Source: Aciduliprofundum sp. MAR08-339 (GTDB lineage Archaea; Thermoplasmatota; Thermoplasmata; Thermoplasmatales; Aciduliprofundaceae). From it: 64,000 nt of DNA. The stretch covers positions 620,001 to 684,000 of the forward strand of contig NC_019942.1 of the NCBI RefSeq assembly GCF_000327505.1, read 5' to 3'. The position numbers and the translations under genes were made by a program. Below are positions 9,671 through 19,234 of the stretch, piece after piece. The notes below the pieces were generated by a model that worked only from the letters and a program-made list of their open reading frames with translations, was not told the DNA's origin and made no database searches. How positions within the stretch are numbered: the first letter of the stretch is position 1; the number at the start of each line of letters is the position of its first letter.

Positions 9671-10568
9671 CGTTCATCACCTCCTTTATTATCTCATATG
9701 CAAGATATGGGGAAATTACACCCTTCTCGGTAACTATTGCATCTATGTACTCCGGTGGAGTGGCGTCAAACACTGGATTTCTGAATTTCACGCCTGGAAA
9801 ATCATCAGGATTTGCAATCTCCCTGGGATCGCGCTCCTCAATCTTCACCAGTTTCCCTATTACCGTTTCCGGTGAAAATTTGTAGGTCTCAGCGCAAACA
9901 ATGAAAGGCACCCTTGCCTCATGGGCTGCCAGGGCAATCTGGGATGTACCTATTTTGTTTATAACTGCGCCGTTGCTCGCTATGGTATCCGCTCCCACAA
10001 CCACTATGTCCACATCCCTCATAAAATAACGAACTGCAGAGTCCACGATCATCGTAACGTCTATTCCTTCCTTCGCCAGAGCTCTTGCGGTTATGTGTCC
10101 CTGCAACCATGGCCTTGTCTCTGTGTTGAAAACTCGAATTTTCTTTCCATCCCTGTGTGCCTGAATTATGCACTGCAAAGCGGCTGATGAGTTGCAATGT
10201 GTAAGTATGGTTGCCCCATCTGGAATTCTCCCAGCCCCGTATTTTCCTATGATCTCAAGCGCTTCTTCGGATCTTTTTATGAAATCTTCCGCATTTTTTA
10301 TTATGGATTTGCGCAGGTCTTCCACATTTTCCCCCTTTGCCCTGTTTACCACATAGTAAACTGCATTCTTGAGAGAAACTGCTGTGGGCCTGGTGGAGAT
10401 AAGGTACTCCTTTACATTGTCAAGATCTTCGTAAAATCCCTGAATATTTCCTTCAAAATCCTCCGCAAAATATTTTAGAGCTAGGGCAGCGGCCCTACCT
10501 ATACGGCCAGCCCCCCGAATCTCCATGCTCTTTATCTTTTTCCCTATATCTTCAACTCTCGCGTACAT
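9645..10568 (-). CDS. Ribose-1,5-bisphosphate isomerase (eIF2B-alpha-like)
   Basis: A 307-residue member of the eIF2B/methylthioribose-1-phosphate isomerase superfamily. It converts ribose-1,5-bisphosphate from AMP phosphorylase to ribulose-1,5-bisphosphate. The candidate catalytic cysteine (C125, ILTHCNSSAA) and aspartate (D194, VVGADTIASNG) are both present, as in R15P isomerases. The adjacency to AMP phosphorylase makes this assignment stronger than the generic translation-factor label. In other archaea the product feeds type III RuBisCO; no RuBisCO gene is in this window. Confidence 0.88.
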   Translation of the reverse strand: MYARVEDIGKKIKSMEIRGAGRIGRAAALALKYFAEDFEGNIQGFYEDLDNVKEYLISTRPTAVSLKNAVYYVVNRAKGENVEDLRKSIIKNAEDFIKRSEEALEIIGKYGAGRIPDGATILTHCNSSAALQCIIQAHRDGKKIRVFNTETRPWLQGHITARALAKEGIDVTMIVDSAVRYFMRDVDIVVVGADTIASNGAVINKIGTSQIALAAHEARVPFIVCAETYKFSPETVIGKLVKIEERDPREIANPDDFPGVKFRNPVFDATPPEYIDAIVTEKGVISPYLAYEIIKEVMNVGIEGKED

Positions 10569-10596
10569 GGAATAAGGGATATGCCCCTTATTATAT

Positions 10597-10941
10597 TTAT
10601 TCCTTTTGCTCCTCTTCCATGGATTCCACTATGGCCTGGTTTGTGGATTCAATAAGCTTTTTGAACTTATCCTCTGCCTCTGTGTACCTCTTCATGGTTT
10701 CGCTGTTCATAATATCCTGCTCCAATTTCTGCAATTCCACCATATTGTCGTTTATGTTCTCCCCTGTCATCTGTTTGAGTTGAATTTCCTGGGCCTTGGT
10801 GTTGTAATCATTCAAAAGTTTCTGCGTCTCCTCATCCTCGTCAAGGGCCTTCTGTGCTTCAATAAGTTCCTTATACTCTTCAGACTCCTTCAGGGCCTTG
10901 CCCAGTTCCTTTGCCTTTTTTATTATCTCCTCATTACTCAT
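10597..10941 (-). CDS. YlbF/YmcA-family alpha-helical protein
   Basis: A 114-residue, highly charged, fully helical protein. The pattern SEEYKELIEAQKALDEDEET and the heptad-like second half match the YlbF/YmcA (DUF964) fold. In Bacillus these proteins affect RNA processing and development; in archaea the role is unknown. It starts at ATG 10941, and a TTTAATAAAA-rich promoter lies upstream on the minus strand. It lies 28 bases before the R15P isomerase gene in the same direction. Confidence 0.7.
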   Translation of the reverse strand: MSNEEIIKKAKELGKALKESEEYKELIEAQKALDEDEETQKLLNDYNTKAQEIQLKQMTGENINDNMVELQKLEQDIMNSETMKRYTEAEDKFKKLIESTNQAIVESMEEEQKE

Positions 10942-10981
10942 GCCTAACCTTACACTTCATATTTAATAAAACTTTGGAAAC

Positions 10982-11281
10982 CTATTCATCCATGCCAAGA
11001 AGATGGTAGAGGTCCTTAGCTTCGTTACCATCCCATATCTTGCGTGGTCCCTTCTTCTCGGCGGAGAGCATGAGAAACCTGTTCTTCTGTTTCAGAGGTA
11101 TGATGAAGTACTCCTCGTAGTCATCTCCGTTGTAGAGCACGATTTTCACTTTGTTCTCGCTCCTTTCTCCAGTTTTCGGGTCAAGGTACTCGTATCTCAC
11201 AAATTTTCCGTAATCCACAAGATTTCTCACCTCAATTTTTCCCTTCTTTGATCTTGTGAGCACATCTTCGGGATATTCCAT
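10982..11281 (-). CDS. Hypothetical protein, 99 residues
   Basis: I do not recognise this family. It is a small soluble protein rich in charged and aromatic residues with several predicted strands (GKFVRYEYLD, NKVKIVLYNGDDYEEYFIIP, RFLMLSAEKKG). Codon use resembles its neighbours. It sits between guaB and the YlbF-like gene in the same direction, so co-transcription is possible. Confidence 0.6.
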   Translation of the reverse strand: MEYPEDVLTRSKKGKIEVRNLVDYGKFVRYEYLDPKTGERSENKVKIVLYNGDDYEEYFIIPLKQKNRFLMLSAEKKGPRKIWDGNEAKDLYHLLGMDE

Positions 11282-11311
11282 GCTTCAAAAATAGTGGGAT
11301 GGGTTAAATAA

Positions 11312-12775
<1,464 letters not shown>

Positions 12776-12812
12776 TCATCGTTTTAAATTTTTCCCCAAA
12801 AAGAAGAAAAAA

Positions 12813-15800
12813 TTATAGGGAAATTGATCTGGTTGGTATGGCGCAGGTTTCTATGCTGTGCGTGTGCATTGTGTAGAGTTCCTGAAGCACATCTGTATTG
12901 CTTGATGGGTCTGTGTGGTGTGCCATTGTTGATGGGTTCACGTGTATTTCTATAGAGGTACTCTCTCCGCTCAGCCAATCCACAATAGCCTTAAGCAGGG
13001 CATTACTGGTGGACGAATCAGAATTCTGGACTGCTTCGAATGAGAAGGCAGTGAACACGGTTCTGTAGGTAGAGGTATTGACGAAGTCGCCAGTAACATA
13101 GCCATCGGAGGTTGAATAGAAGAGTGCGTGGCCATAGGAGCTGAGTCCAAGTTCATCGTCGTAGTTGGTGAAGGGGTAGTTTGAGAGAGATATGGAAGAG
13201 AAGCCAGCGGCGAATGTACCGGAGACACCAGCGACTGTGGAATAGCCCACATCGTTGGCCACGTAATCCACGCCGAGGTAATTGGTTATGAACGTGTTTG
13301 AGATGCTCTCATCGTAGCCGCCAGTGACTTCGTAGAGGAAGTCCTGGGAGCTCAGGTAGAGTGCTCCACCGTTGTTGAGGTAAGTTTCAAGGTTTGACTG
13401 GTCAGTGGAAGAGAGTATGTTTGACCAGGCAGATCCGGTGGTCCAGATAACCACAGGGTACTGTTCCAGGGTGCTGGCGGAAGGAGAGCCAGATGAGCTT
13501 ATATCCCACACGTCGTACGAGTACCCATCAGCGTCCAGTGCATCGGTGAAGTAAGATTTGTAAGAGGATGCACCATTGTCCAGTACGAGGAGTATTTTGA
13601 GTGTGGAAGGTGATGGGCTTGGAGGTGCCTGAGGAGTAGCAGATACCTCATTGCTGGCAGGAGACTCGCCAGCAGAGTTAACGGCAGTGACATAGTAATA
13701 GTACGTCTGTCCATTTGTGACAGATGTATCGTTGTATGAGAGTGATGAAGTTTCGGTCAGGTACGATTCACCACCACTGCTGGTACCACGATATATCTTG
13801 TACTCTGTTATTGCAGCGCCACCATTGTTTGAAGGAGCCTGCCAGGAAAGCTGTACATACCCATTACCTGCGCTTGCCTGGAGGTTCTGAGGTGCAGATG
13901 GTGCTGATGTGGATGCCTGAGGAGTAGCAGATACCTCATTGCTGGCAGGGGACTCGCCAGCAGAGTTAACGGCAGTCACGTAGTAATAATACGTCTGTCC
14001 ATTTGTGACAGATGTGTCAGTATAAGATAGCGTAGAACCGCTTACTTCAGCCAGATATGATTCAGAGCCGCTGCTGGTACCACGGTATATCTTGTACTCT
14101 GTGATTGCAGCACCACCATTGCTTGAAGGAGCCTGCCAAGAGAGTGAAACCTGTCCATCTCCCGCAGTAGCCTGCAGATTCTGTGGGGCACTTGGCGCTG
14201 TTGGTGAAGATGAGCCACTGCCTACTGTAAGATTCAGCTGTATGGTATTTGTGAGATTCCCCCAGTGTCCGTTTGTGTGATTGTAAGAGTATGCTTTGAG
14301 AATGAGATTGTAGGTTCCGGCAGGCGTTGATGATGAGGTTTGTATATTAACGTTAAATGACACCGATGCTCCATTTCCAGCTGGATGTACATAGTTTGTA
14401 GAATAGCTCACACTTGCCCCTGATGGCAGGCCGCTTATCTGGAAATGTCCCACATCGGTGGTCCAGTCATATGGAAACTCCACATTTATTGTGTATGTTG
14501 CGGAATCTCCTGCATTGATCGACATACTGGTTGAAGAAGAACTCAAGGTGAAACCAATATCATGAATGAAATTCCAGGCGTTTATAACTCCCCAACCAGA
14601 AACCTGATCCCAGCCTGTACCTGCGGATCCACCACCTCCAGTTGCCCCCTGGGTAACGTCAAAGTATGGGGGTGAATTGGAATACATCCCATTGTGGTAG
14701 TAATCGTATCCAAGCTTGTAGATGATGGGGTTTAGGAAACCGAGTCCATGATTTGAAATTCTGTAGTTCACTCCTACGTATGCGTCCATCATTGCCACCA
14801 TACCAGCAGTAACAGGACACGCCACAGACGTACCAGCCACTGAACTCCACTGGGTACCGCTACTGCTGCTAACATAAATGAGGGTATGATTTCCCATGGC
14901 GGAAACATCCGCCGTTACTCTACCATTGTAACTCCCAATGTAGTCACTCTGCCAGGATGGTTCGGAGTATACAGAACTCACGCCACTCTGAGTTCCCCAG
15001 TGATCCCCTGCGCTATTGGTACTTGTGGTATCGTACCATACAACCTCATTACTTCTTGGATCTGCAATGTTTGTGTTGTATCCCATGGTGGCATAATCGT
15101 CAAGGGTAGTGTGATCAACGCCGTTTGGTATGGGAGTTGTTCCTCCAACGGCAAGGAATCCATAATTATCATAGGCTGCTGTTGAAGGCTCACTTGGAGA
15201 GGTGGTGTCTCCATCATCTCCACTTGAGGCCATAACGGTTACACCCATCGCCTCCAGGGCCTTAACATCGTTCATTGTTGTACTGCTCACCTGATAATCT
15301 CCACCACCCCAAGAATTACTCACAGCAACCAGAACAGGGCTGCTTTCAGCTGCGAGTGTATTCAGAATGTAATTGTACTCATTGTCCGGGAAATTGCTCT
15401 CAGAAGGCCCACCATTGCTTCCTCCAGGCCCGTAGACGCAGAATGCATCAACTCCTGGCGCAAGGGTTCCCACCATCTCAAGATCGAGCTCATTCTCCGT
15501 GGATACCTGCCCATCTGTATTGCTTCCTGGGGCCACAGTACCACTTGTCCCGTAGTAGTGCACTGTGGACATTACTCCAAGATTTTGAATCCATGTGGGT
15601 ATCACATGCTGATAATAATATGTGACGGCATCTGGGTCAAATGGAGCGTATTGATTTCCGTAAGAATCTGCACCTTCCCAAAGGACGGTTGCAACCCTCA
15701 AACCTGTGGCGAAAATATGGGTGTTGCTTGCGGATCCGTCGGGTGTGTTGTTGTAAAGTTCGTAAACATGGTACATTTTGGATACATCTGCACCACTGAG

Positions 15801-16430
15801 GTAATCTATTCCACTTGATGCAGTGTAGTAGTGCAGTTTGAATCTGGTTGCATTATTCAAACCATTGATGCCTGAGATTATGTTTTTCAGGTCAAGTGGC
15901 ACACTGGGGGAATTTATCGCTGCGAAATAATATCTGTTCAGAGACGGGTTGTTTGATTTGAAGTACCCAAACTGCACATGCAGAAGATTTCCAATCTTTT
16001 TGAAGGTATCATGGATCACTATGGCATTTCTCATGGGATAGGTGTATGCTATGTGCACATTGTTATTCTTTATCCAGTTGAGCACCTGGATATATTCCTG
16101 TATTGGGGGCGCATATCTCTCTTTGAATTCCTGATAACTCAGGTATTTCCCAAAATTGGGCGAATAAGGATTATTTACTTCCTTCAAAAACTCATTCAGA
16201 TTTTCCTCGTTTCTCCAGTTTAATCCTATGGTTACCCATATCTTCTGGCTGGGATTCACATACCCTATGAAAGTTCCCTGATTCAGAATCTGAGAATTGA
16301 ATCCACTGGATATGGGTACCATGTTCTCTCCGTTGGCAGAGGCTGCAAAAATTGCCACAGAAAACACGCTTAAGACCATCAATGCAGCCACTATCCATAT
16401 TATTCCCATATTTTTCTTCCTGTATTTCAT
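12813..16430 (-). CDS. Secreted sedolisin-type (S53) serine protease with two FN3 domains
   Basis: A very large acid-protease precursor (1205 residues from ATG 16430; a GTG at 16442 would add four). In order: signal peptide (IIWIVAALMVLSVFSVAIFA); pro-kumamolisin activation domain to about residue 200; S53 catalytic domain with the glutamate/aspartate motif STENELDLEMVG, the oxyanion region SSGDDGD and the serine motif AGTSVACP; calcium-site region ending GWDQVSGWGVIN; a beta-sandwich; two nearly identical fibronectin type III domains (about 742-934); and a C-terminal GATase1-like domain (LKILLVLDNGASSYKSYF). Sedolisins work at low pH, so this suits extracellular peptide supply in an acidophile. 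GGTGG precedes ATG 16430, and a hairpin lies just before that site. I see no C-terminal membrane helix. Confidence 0.9.
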   Translation of the reverse strand: MKYRKKNMGIIWIVAALMVLSVFSVAIFAASANGENMVPISSGFNSQILNQGTFIGYVNPSQKIWVTIGLNWRNEENLNEFLKEVNNPYSPNFGKYLSYQEFKERYAPPIQEYIQVLNWIKNNNVHIAYTYPMRNAIVIHDTFKKIGNLLHVQFGYFKSNNPSLNRYYFAAINSPSVPLDLKNIISGINGLNNATRFKLHYYTASSGIDYLSGADVSKMYHVYELYNNTPDGSASNTHIFATGLRVATVLWEGADSYGNQYAPFDPDAVTYYYQHVIPTWIQNLGVMSTVHYYGTSGTVAPGSNTDGQVSTENELDLEMVGTLAPGVDAFCVYGPGGSNGGPSESNFPDNEYNYILNTLAAESSPVLVAVSNSWGGGDYQVSSTTMNDVKALEAMGVTVMASSGDDGDTTSPSEPSTAAYDNYGFLAVGGTTPIPNGVDHTTLDDYATMGYNTNIADPRSNEVVWYDTTSTNSAGDHWGTQSGVSSVYSEPSWQSDYIGSYNGRVTADVSAMGNHTLIYVSSSSGTQWSSVAGTSVACPVTAGMVAMMDAYVGVNYRISNHGLGFLNPIIYKLGYDYYHNGMYSNSPPYFDVTQGATGGGGSAGTGWDQVSGWGVINAWNFIHDIGFTLSSSSTSMSINAGDSATYTINVEFPYDWTTDVGHFQISGLPSGASVSYSTNYVHPAGNGASVSFNVNIQTSSSTPAGTYNLILKAYSYNHTNGHWGNLTNTIQLNLTVGSGSSSPTAPSAPQNLQATAGDGQVSLSWQAPSSNGGAAITEYKIYRGTSSGSESYLAEVSGSTLSYTDTSVTNGQTYYYYVTAVNSAGESPASNEVSATPQASTSAPSAPQNLQASAGNGYVQLSWQAPSNNGGAAITEYKIYRGTSSGGESYLTETSSLSYNDTSVTNGQTYYYYVTAVNSAGESPASNEVSATPQAPPSPSPSTLKILLVLDNGASSYKSYFTDALDADGYSYDVWDISSSGSPSASTLEQYPVVIWTTGSAWSNILSSTDQSNLETYLNNGGALYLSSQDFLYEVTGGYDESISNTFITNYLGVDYVANDVGYSTVAGVSGTFAAGFSSISLSNYPFTNYDDELGLSSYGHALFYSTSDGYVTGDFVNTSTYRTVFTAFSFEAVQNSDSSTSNALLKAIVDWLSGESTSIEIHVNPSTMAHHTDPSSNTDVLQELYTMHTHSIETCAIPTRSISL
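13629..14204 (-). repeat. Tandem 288-bp repeat encoding two FN3 domains
   Basis: Two head-to-tail units of 288 bases (13629-13916 and 13917-14204), 96 codons each, are close to identical at DNA level over long stretches; for example both share CTCATTGCTGGCAGG. The encoded domains differ at only a few positions. Such similarity points to recent duplication or ongoing gene conversion within the protease gene. Confidence 0.9.
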
Positions 16431-16444
16431 TCCATCTACCACCT

Positions 16445-16487
16445 ATGCTAGGCAATCACATGCATGCGTCATGCGAAAGCCTAGCAT
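16445..16487 (-). promoter_or_regulatory. Nested inverted repeat in the protease leader
   Basis: Perfect 9-base arms ATGCTAGGC (16445-16453) and GCCTAGCAT (16479-16487) enclose a second inverted repeat GCATG-CGT-CATGC (16462-16474). On the minus strand this folds into a two-stem hairpin that ends two bases before the GGTGG ribosome site of the S53 protease. A+T-rich TATA candidates lie further upstream at 16509-16534, so the hairpin would be in the 5' leader or over the transcription start. It could be a leader structure or a repressor site. Confidence 0.6.
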
Positions 16488-16542
16488 TGCAGGGGATATG
16501 CATTACGATTATTTATCTTTTATCTTTATTTAAATACATAGA

Positions 16543-17595
16543 TCAGGGTTCGTACAGAATGAAAGGCACATACATTTCCTCCTCGCTCAATCCTCCGTGT
16601 AACCCTCTTGCGTAGAAATTTTCGTACCATACACCTTCATGTTTTTCTGGAAGGAGAACCATATCAGGGATTCGCAATTTCAGTCTATTGTTCTCCTTTC
16701 CCGGACCCAGCAGATTTAAAAAATTCCCTCTGTCTAAAACCCTCAGATCCTCAGGTATCTGCTCCTCTCCATAGATGAACATATCCCTTGGTCCTCCTCC
16801 GGGAAGTGCGGTTTTTAATGGAATAATCCTTTTTTTCCTTATTTCTATTTGCCCGTGATCTGCTGAAACGATTATTGTTGCTCTCATATCTTTTTTTAAT
16901 TTTTCAACTTCACTGAATATCCTTTTCAACATCTCCTCTGTTTCCTTTGAATTTGGTCCATAGGCATGCTGCACAGTGTCAAGGTAGTCTATGTATAGAT
17001 AAATGAAATCACTCTTATCTCTTTTTATCTTCCTGAAAGCATCTGTGAGGTTTTCGTAGTCCTTTATCTCCGCACCTCTCAGCATGTGTGATGAGTAAGT
17101 GGCATGTGCGTATTCCTTTCTCATATAGGCTGAACATGTTATGCCCTTGGAACTCATCTTTTGGAATATTGTGGGTAGATGGAAAATGGGCTCAGGGCTC
17201 ACGCCCAGGTGCAGAAGTGCATCATTTTCATCCGAATGCATTGGTGAAAATGGGAGCGTTTTTATGATTCCCCCGTACTCTTCGTAGTACATGTACCATT
17301 CCAGCACTGCATGCTCCCTTGGGGATAGTCCCGTGTAAAGGGTGGTCAGCGCTGCCGCGGTTGTGCTTGGAAAAACGGATGTTATTTTTTTCATAGTGGA
17401 GCCGTCTGAGTGTTTTTTGATAAGGTTGTATCCCAGTGCATCCACAAGTATGAAAACAAGGGAATTTACCTGAACATCGCCAAATCCTTCCAGTGCTAAG
17501 GGGGTGTGCAAGCCCATCATGTTAAGTATGGTGTGGGGTATGTTGTAAACCCCGTTTTTGTAGTCAGGAAACACCTGCATTTTCAATCCCTTCAT
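16543..17595 (-). CDS. Type I phosphodiesterase/nucleotide pyrophosphatase family protein
   Basis: A 350-residue alkaline-phosphatase-superfamily hydrolase. Metal-ligand and nucleophile positions are recognisable: FILVDALGYN (Asp), FPSTTAAAL (nucleophile Thr), DTVQHAYG (Asp, His), SADHGQ (Asp, His) and ARGLHGG (His). No signal peptide is evident, so it appears cytosolic. It overlaps the antiporter gene by 32 bases, so it is part of the CBS-antiporter-phosphodiesterase operon. The substrate is unknown; members hydrolyse nucleotide pyrophosphates, cofactors or phosphodiesters. ATG 17580 is an alternative start. Confidence 0.85.
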   Translation of the reverse strand: MKGLKMQVFPDYKNGVYNIPHTILNMMGLHTPLALEGFGDVQVNSLVFILVDALGYNLIKKHSDGSTMKKITSVFPSTTAAALTTLYTGLSPREHAVLEWYMYYEEYGGIIKTLPFSPMHSDENDALLHLGVSPEPIFHLPTIFQKMSSKGITCSAYMRKEYAHATYSSHMLRGAEIKDYENLTDAFRKIKRDKSDFIYLYIDYLDTVQHAYGPNSKETEEMLKRIFSEVEKLKKDMRATIIVSADHGQIEIRKKRIIPLKTALPGGGPRDMFIYGEEQIPEDLRVLDRGNFLNLLGPGKENNRLKLRIPDMVLLPEKHEGVWYENFYARGLHGGLSEEEMYVPFILYEP

Positions 17596-18760
17596 ACATC
17601 TTCTTCAGAGCCAAGGGCACCGTGAGGGATGATACTATCACGTACAAAATAGTTAGGGTTATGACCTGTGTTCCCAGAATATTCCCAAATATCCCAGATC
17701 CGTATGCAAGTGTGGCTATTACAAGGGCAACTTCCATTTCAGGAACCATACCGAACCCAACCCTTAAACTTTCCCTGCTTGTTAGTGAAGATATTTTTGA
17801 ACCCAGAGCACAGCCAACAATCTTTCCCAGAAAAACGATGGGTATAACGGCAAGAAGTAAAAGATTGAACCCCTCTAAATTTTGAAATTCTACAAGAGTT
17901 CCAACCTTAACGAAAAATACGGGTATGAAGAGAGAGTAGGCAATCATCTTCACAGGTTCAACAATTTTCCTTTCCTCACGGGACTGGCCTATGAACAGGC
18001 CCACAAAGAAAGAGCCCGTTATGGTTGCTATGTGCGCTAGGTCAGCAAAGTAGGCAAAGAGGAACATGAATCCCAGAGAGATGGATACGAGTGCGTATCT
18101 GCCATGCAAACTTCTATCCACATATTTTAGAGCACGATCCATCAAATTGTATCTATACACCATATACAGGCCAGCAAAGAAAACCACCATACCTATCAAA
18201 ATTTCTATGATCTCTCCACTTCCCAGCACGATGGTTACCAGTATTATTCCAAATATATCGTCAGCTACGGCCGCTGTCAGTACTGTATTTCCAACCTTAG
18301 TGTTTAGAATGCCCAAGTCCATCATGGTGCGCACTGTAACCCCCACGCTTGTGGCTGTGAATATTGTTGCAAAAACCATGGACTGCTGTACTGACATTTT
18401 CAGGACAAAGAATGAGAAGAGATACACAAACAAGAGTGTAAGAGTGACCCCAAGAGAACCTGCAAGAAGCCCAGATTTTCCGGATTTCTTCAAGTCTGAA
18501 AAATTAGTTTCCATCCCTGATAGAAAAAGAAGCAGCAATATTCCCGTTTCGGCAAAGAAATCAAAGGCTGGATGTTTTATATCAAAATTCAATGGAAATG
18601 AGTAGTTTCCGACTATCAGACTCTGTGGCAGGGCGAAAGCTATGGCAGAAAAAATAATGCCGATGGAAATCTCTCCAATAACGGGTGGCTGTCCCTTCCT
18701 CATGAACAGCTCGTCCATGATCTTTGCCAGTATAAGGGCCAGGGCCAGTTCAATCAGCAT
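17564..18760 (-). CDS. Monovalent cation/proton antiporter (CPA2 family)
   Basis: A 398-residue membrane protein with about twelve helices, resembling NapA/KefB-type Na+(K+)/H+ exchangers. It starts MLIELALALILAKIMDELFMR, has the core segment PPVIGEISIGIIF and a TAAVADDIFGIILVT helix whose paired aspartates are the ion-binding motif of electrogenic CPA2 exchangers. There is no C-terminal RCK/TrkA-N domain. I chose ATG 18760, which overlaps the preceding CBS gene by 11 bases; an in-frame codon at 18787 lies deeper inside that gene. The separate CBS protein may supply nucleotide regulation. Confidence 0.9.
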   Translation of the reverse strand: MLIELALALILAKIMDELFMRKGQPPVIGEISIGIIFSAIAFALPQSLIVGNYSFPLNFDIKHPAFDFFAETGILLLLFLSGMETNFSDLKKSGKSGLLAGSLGVTLTLLFVYLFSFFVLKMSVQQSMVFATIFTATSVGVTVRTMMDLGILNTKVGNTVLTAAVADDIFGIILVTIVLGSGEIIEILIGMVVFFAGLYMVYRYNLMDRALKYVDRSLHGRYALVSISLGFMFLFAYFADLAHIATITGSFFVGLFIGQSREERKIVEPVKMIAYSLFIPVFFVKVGTLVEFQNLEGFNLLLLAVIPIVFLGKIVGCALGSKISSLTSRESLRVGFGMVPEMEVALVIATLAYGSGIFGNILGTQVITLTILYVIVSSLTVPLALKKMYEGIENAGVS

Positions 18761-19196
18761 TTTTGTCACTCTCAATGTGTGCCACAATAAGTTCCAATAT
18801 GCTCAGGTTACCTGTTACGTGAAGTCTCTCATCCACAACTGGAATTTCCTCTAATCTGTTCTTGAACATCTTTATCAGCGCATCTTCAACATCATCCTCA
18901 TCTCTTACGTATACCGGTGAAAGCATTATGTCCTTGGCGGTGGGGGATGTGCTCAACAGCATTGGGAATCTATAAAGTACATACTCCTGTGGGATACTCC
19001 TGTAATAGATGTACTGAATAAGTTCCATAACCGGTATTATGCCAGTCAGAACTTCATCGTCGTTTACCACATAAACCGTACGGGTTCTGGCATCCTCTAC
19101 TATTTTTTTCGCCACCTCGGCAAGTGTGCAACTCTCTTTCACGATGGAGGGTTCTGAGGTCATAAGGGATCTTATCTCTCCCACGCGTTTGGGCAT
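18750..19196 (-). CDS. CBS-domain pair protein
   Basis: A 148-residue stand-alone Bateman module: one CBS at about 8-65 (MTSEPSIVKESCTLAEVAKKI), one at about 85-143 (MLSPVYVRDEDDVEDALIKM). Such modules bind adenine nucleotides. As the first gene of the antiporter operon, with a minus-strand AAATTTTATT promoter about 25 bases before ATG 19196, it is probably a regulatory subunit of the antiporter. That role is inference from context. Confidence 0.85.
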   Translation of the reverse strand: MPKRVGEIRSLMTSEPSIVKESCTLAEVAKKIVEDARTRTVYVVNDDEVLTGIIPVMELIQYIYYRSIPQEYVLYRFPMLLSTSPTAKDIMLSPVYVRDEDDVEDALIKMFKNRLEEIPVVDERLHVTGNLSILELIVAHIESDKNAD

Positions 19197-19234
19197 GATG
19201 AATAAATGCTCTCATTCCCAATAAAATTTTCCGG

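Noticed and set aside
9645-10568. Translation initiation factor eIF2B subunit
   Set aside because: C125, D194 and operon context favour ribose-1,5-bisphosphate isomerase.
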